Assembly: GCA_016929445.1 (NCBI GenBank)
Contig: JAFGIU010000131.1
Span: 1 to 41,568 of the forward strand
DNA from: Candidatus Omnitrophota bacterium
GTDB lineage: Bacteria > Omnitrophota > Gorgyraeia > JAFGIU01
Direction: 5' to 3'
DNA: 41,568 bases
The notes under the pieces were generated by a model. That model was not told where the DNA came from, searched no databases, and worked only from the letters and a program-made list of their open reading frames with translations. A program made the position numbers and the translations under genes. Positions 40,980 to 41,568 of this stretch are shown one piece after another. How positions within the stretch are numbered: the first letter of the stretch is position 1; each line of letters begins with the position of its first letter.

Positions 40980-41568
40980 TCAACACTCCTCAGGCCGTTT
41001 CCACAGATGGGAGGGACGCGGGCGCAGGAGTTCGACCACTCCCAACACCCCGGCCACATTGACCAGCAGAAAGTAGAAGGGAATGGTGAGCAGCTTGGAG
41101 CGCAGTCCCAGCCGCTGGAAGGCGGGGGCAGTGAGCCCGAGCCCGTAAAAGGCGGTCTGGCCCAGGGCGGCGGTGCGGTAAAAGACTGCGGGCTCCCCCC
41201 AACTGGCGAAAAACGCGCCGAGCAGCCAGAGCGGCAGAAGGGTCCGGAGCACCTTGTGCGAGAGAAACTGAAAGCCCAGCCAGCCGCGGGGCGGCCACAG
41301 CAGGGAGCGCAGGTGCCAAATCTGCTGGTAATTGCCGGCCGTGATACGCACGCGGCGGCGAAGCTCCCCTTCCACGTTGGTCTGGGATTCCTCCCGGCAC
41401 ACGGCCTTGGGCTCATAGATGCTTCTAAAGCCCTGCGCCCGGATCCTCACAGGGATCAGGTAATCATCGTTGATGGCATTGCGTTCGAGCGGCGGGTAAA
41501 GGGCACGGCGAATCGCATAGAGAGCGCCGTGGGCTCCCAGAATGGAACCCAGCCGGCTGCCCTGTTTC
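40980..41568 (-). CDS. C-terminal part of a membrane family 2 glycosyltransferase (5' end outside window)
   Basis: The frame stays open to the window end beyond the GTG at 41450. The visible part reads GAHGALYAIRRALYPPLE, NAINDDYLIPVRIRAQGF and IYEPKAVCREE, then RRRVRITAGNYQQIW, the typical second half of processive or EPS-type GT-A enzymes with the acidic DD motif before the membrane helices. Three or four helices follow (LLPLWLLGAFFASW, LLTIPFYFLLVNVAGVLGVV). The catalytic first half is outside. It belongs with the sugar transferase downstream in an exopolysaccharide locus. Confidence 0.88.
   Translation of the reverse strand, partial: KQGSRLGSILGAHGALYAIRRALYPPLERNAINDDYLIPVRIRAQGFRSIYEPKAVCREESQTNVEGELRRRVRITAGNYQQIWHLRSLLWPPRGWLGFQFLSHKVLRTLLPLWLLGAFFASWGEPAVFYRTAALGQTAFYGLGLTAPAFQRLGLRSKLLTIPFYFLLVNVAGVLGVVELLRPRPSHLWKRPEEC

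Noticed and set aside
40892-41416. Minus-strand frame of 174 codons at the window end
   Set aside because: Arg/Pro/Ser-rich frame overlapping the glycosyltransferase, whose frame gives a coherent GT2 sequence with membrane helices.
1-41568. CRISPR arrays, insertion sequences, prophage genes, rRNA
   Set aside because: No regularly spaced repeats, transposase or phage proteins, or rRNA sequence were found on either strand.

Overview
The window looks like chromosomal DNA of a diderm (Gram-negative-type) bacterium of the PVC/Omnitrophota neighbourhood, most likely an uncultured Omnitrophota relative. Reasons: a Minf_1886-type protein (13476-13895) and a small basic protein of the Chlamydiae/Verrucomicrobia/Planctomycetes type (18683-18922), both families known mainly from that superphylum; heptose genes gmhA and rfaE2 for an LPS core; lipoproteins and a GspA/GspB pair; and an exosortase/PEP-CTERM system. 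The placement is inference from gene content. No phage, CRISPR array, insertion sequence or rRNA was seen.

Layout. (1) 1-2043, plus strand: the end of an AsmA/TamB-like gene, a small zinc-ribbon protein and a UMF1-type MFS transporter. (2) 2155-13895, minus strand: one tightly packed run from a TTGACA/TATAAT promoter at 13959-13988. It holds a Minf_1886 protein, PilZ, SAM hydrolase, PilZ, era, PilZ, a nucleotide-kinase-like protein, acyl-CoA synthetase, monoacylglycerol-lipase-like hydrolase, M23 peptidase, carA and carB. (3) 14089-15620, plus strand: gspA-gspB, whose end overlaps convergently with rnc. (4) 15574-20523, minus strand: a lipoprotein (apparently leaderless mRNA), SPOR protein, small basic protein, SH3 protein, M50 protease, aroB and rnc. 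(5) 20580-30415, minus strand: efp, accB, accC, amaP-like, pfk, gmhA, rfaE2, thiD2, thiE, tRNA-Gly, an NlpD-like lipoprotein, an AAA ATPase and dgt. (6) 30479-37119, minus strand: the exosortase locus. A sigma-54 type promoter (37104-37119) precedes a PEP-CTERM lipoprotein, a membrane protein, a TPR lipoprotein, exosortase and EpsI, followed by a histidine kinase and NtrC-type regulator with their own sigma-70 promoter. (7) 37349-38583, plus strand: a PilZ protein and a FeeM-like acyltransferase, divergent from the exosortase operon. (8) 38697-41568, minus strand: a second sigma-54 type promoter (40771-40786), a sugar transferase, a second PEP-CTERM protein with a strong terminator, and a partial family 2 glycosyltransferase.

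The most interesting reading is a self-contained circuit. A two-component pair with an NtrC-type sigma-54 activator sits beside exosortase. Both PEP-CTERM genes in the window lie behind good -24/-12 promoters, one of them shared with the exosortase operon and the other with an exopolysaccharide sugar transferase. Each promoter has an AACAGGTT sequence about 45-55 bp further upstream that could be the activator site. One substrate carries both a lipobox and a PEP-CTERM tail. Other oddities are tRNA-Gly starting inside the thiE stop region, an RNase III with Arg in place of a conserved metal-binding Asp, an NlpD-like protein with a degenerate LytM site, and a phosphofructokinase with pyrophosphate-type residues.
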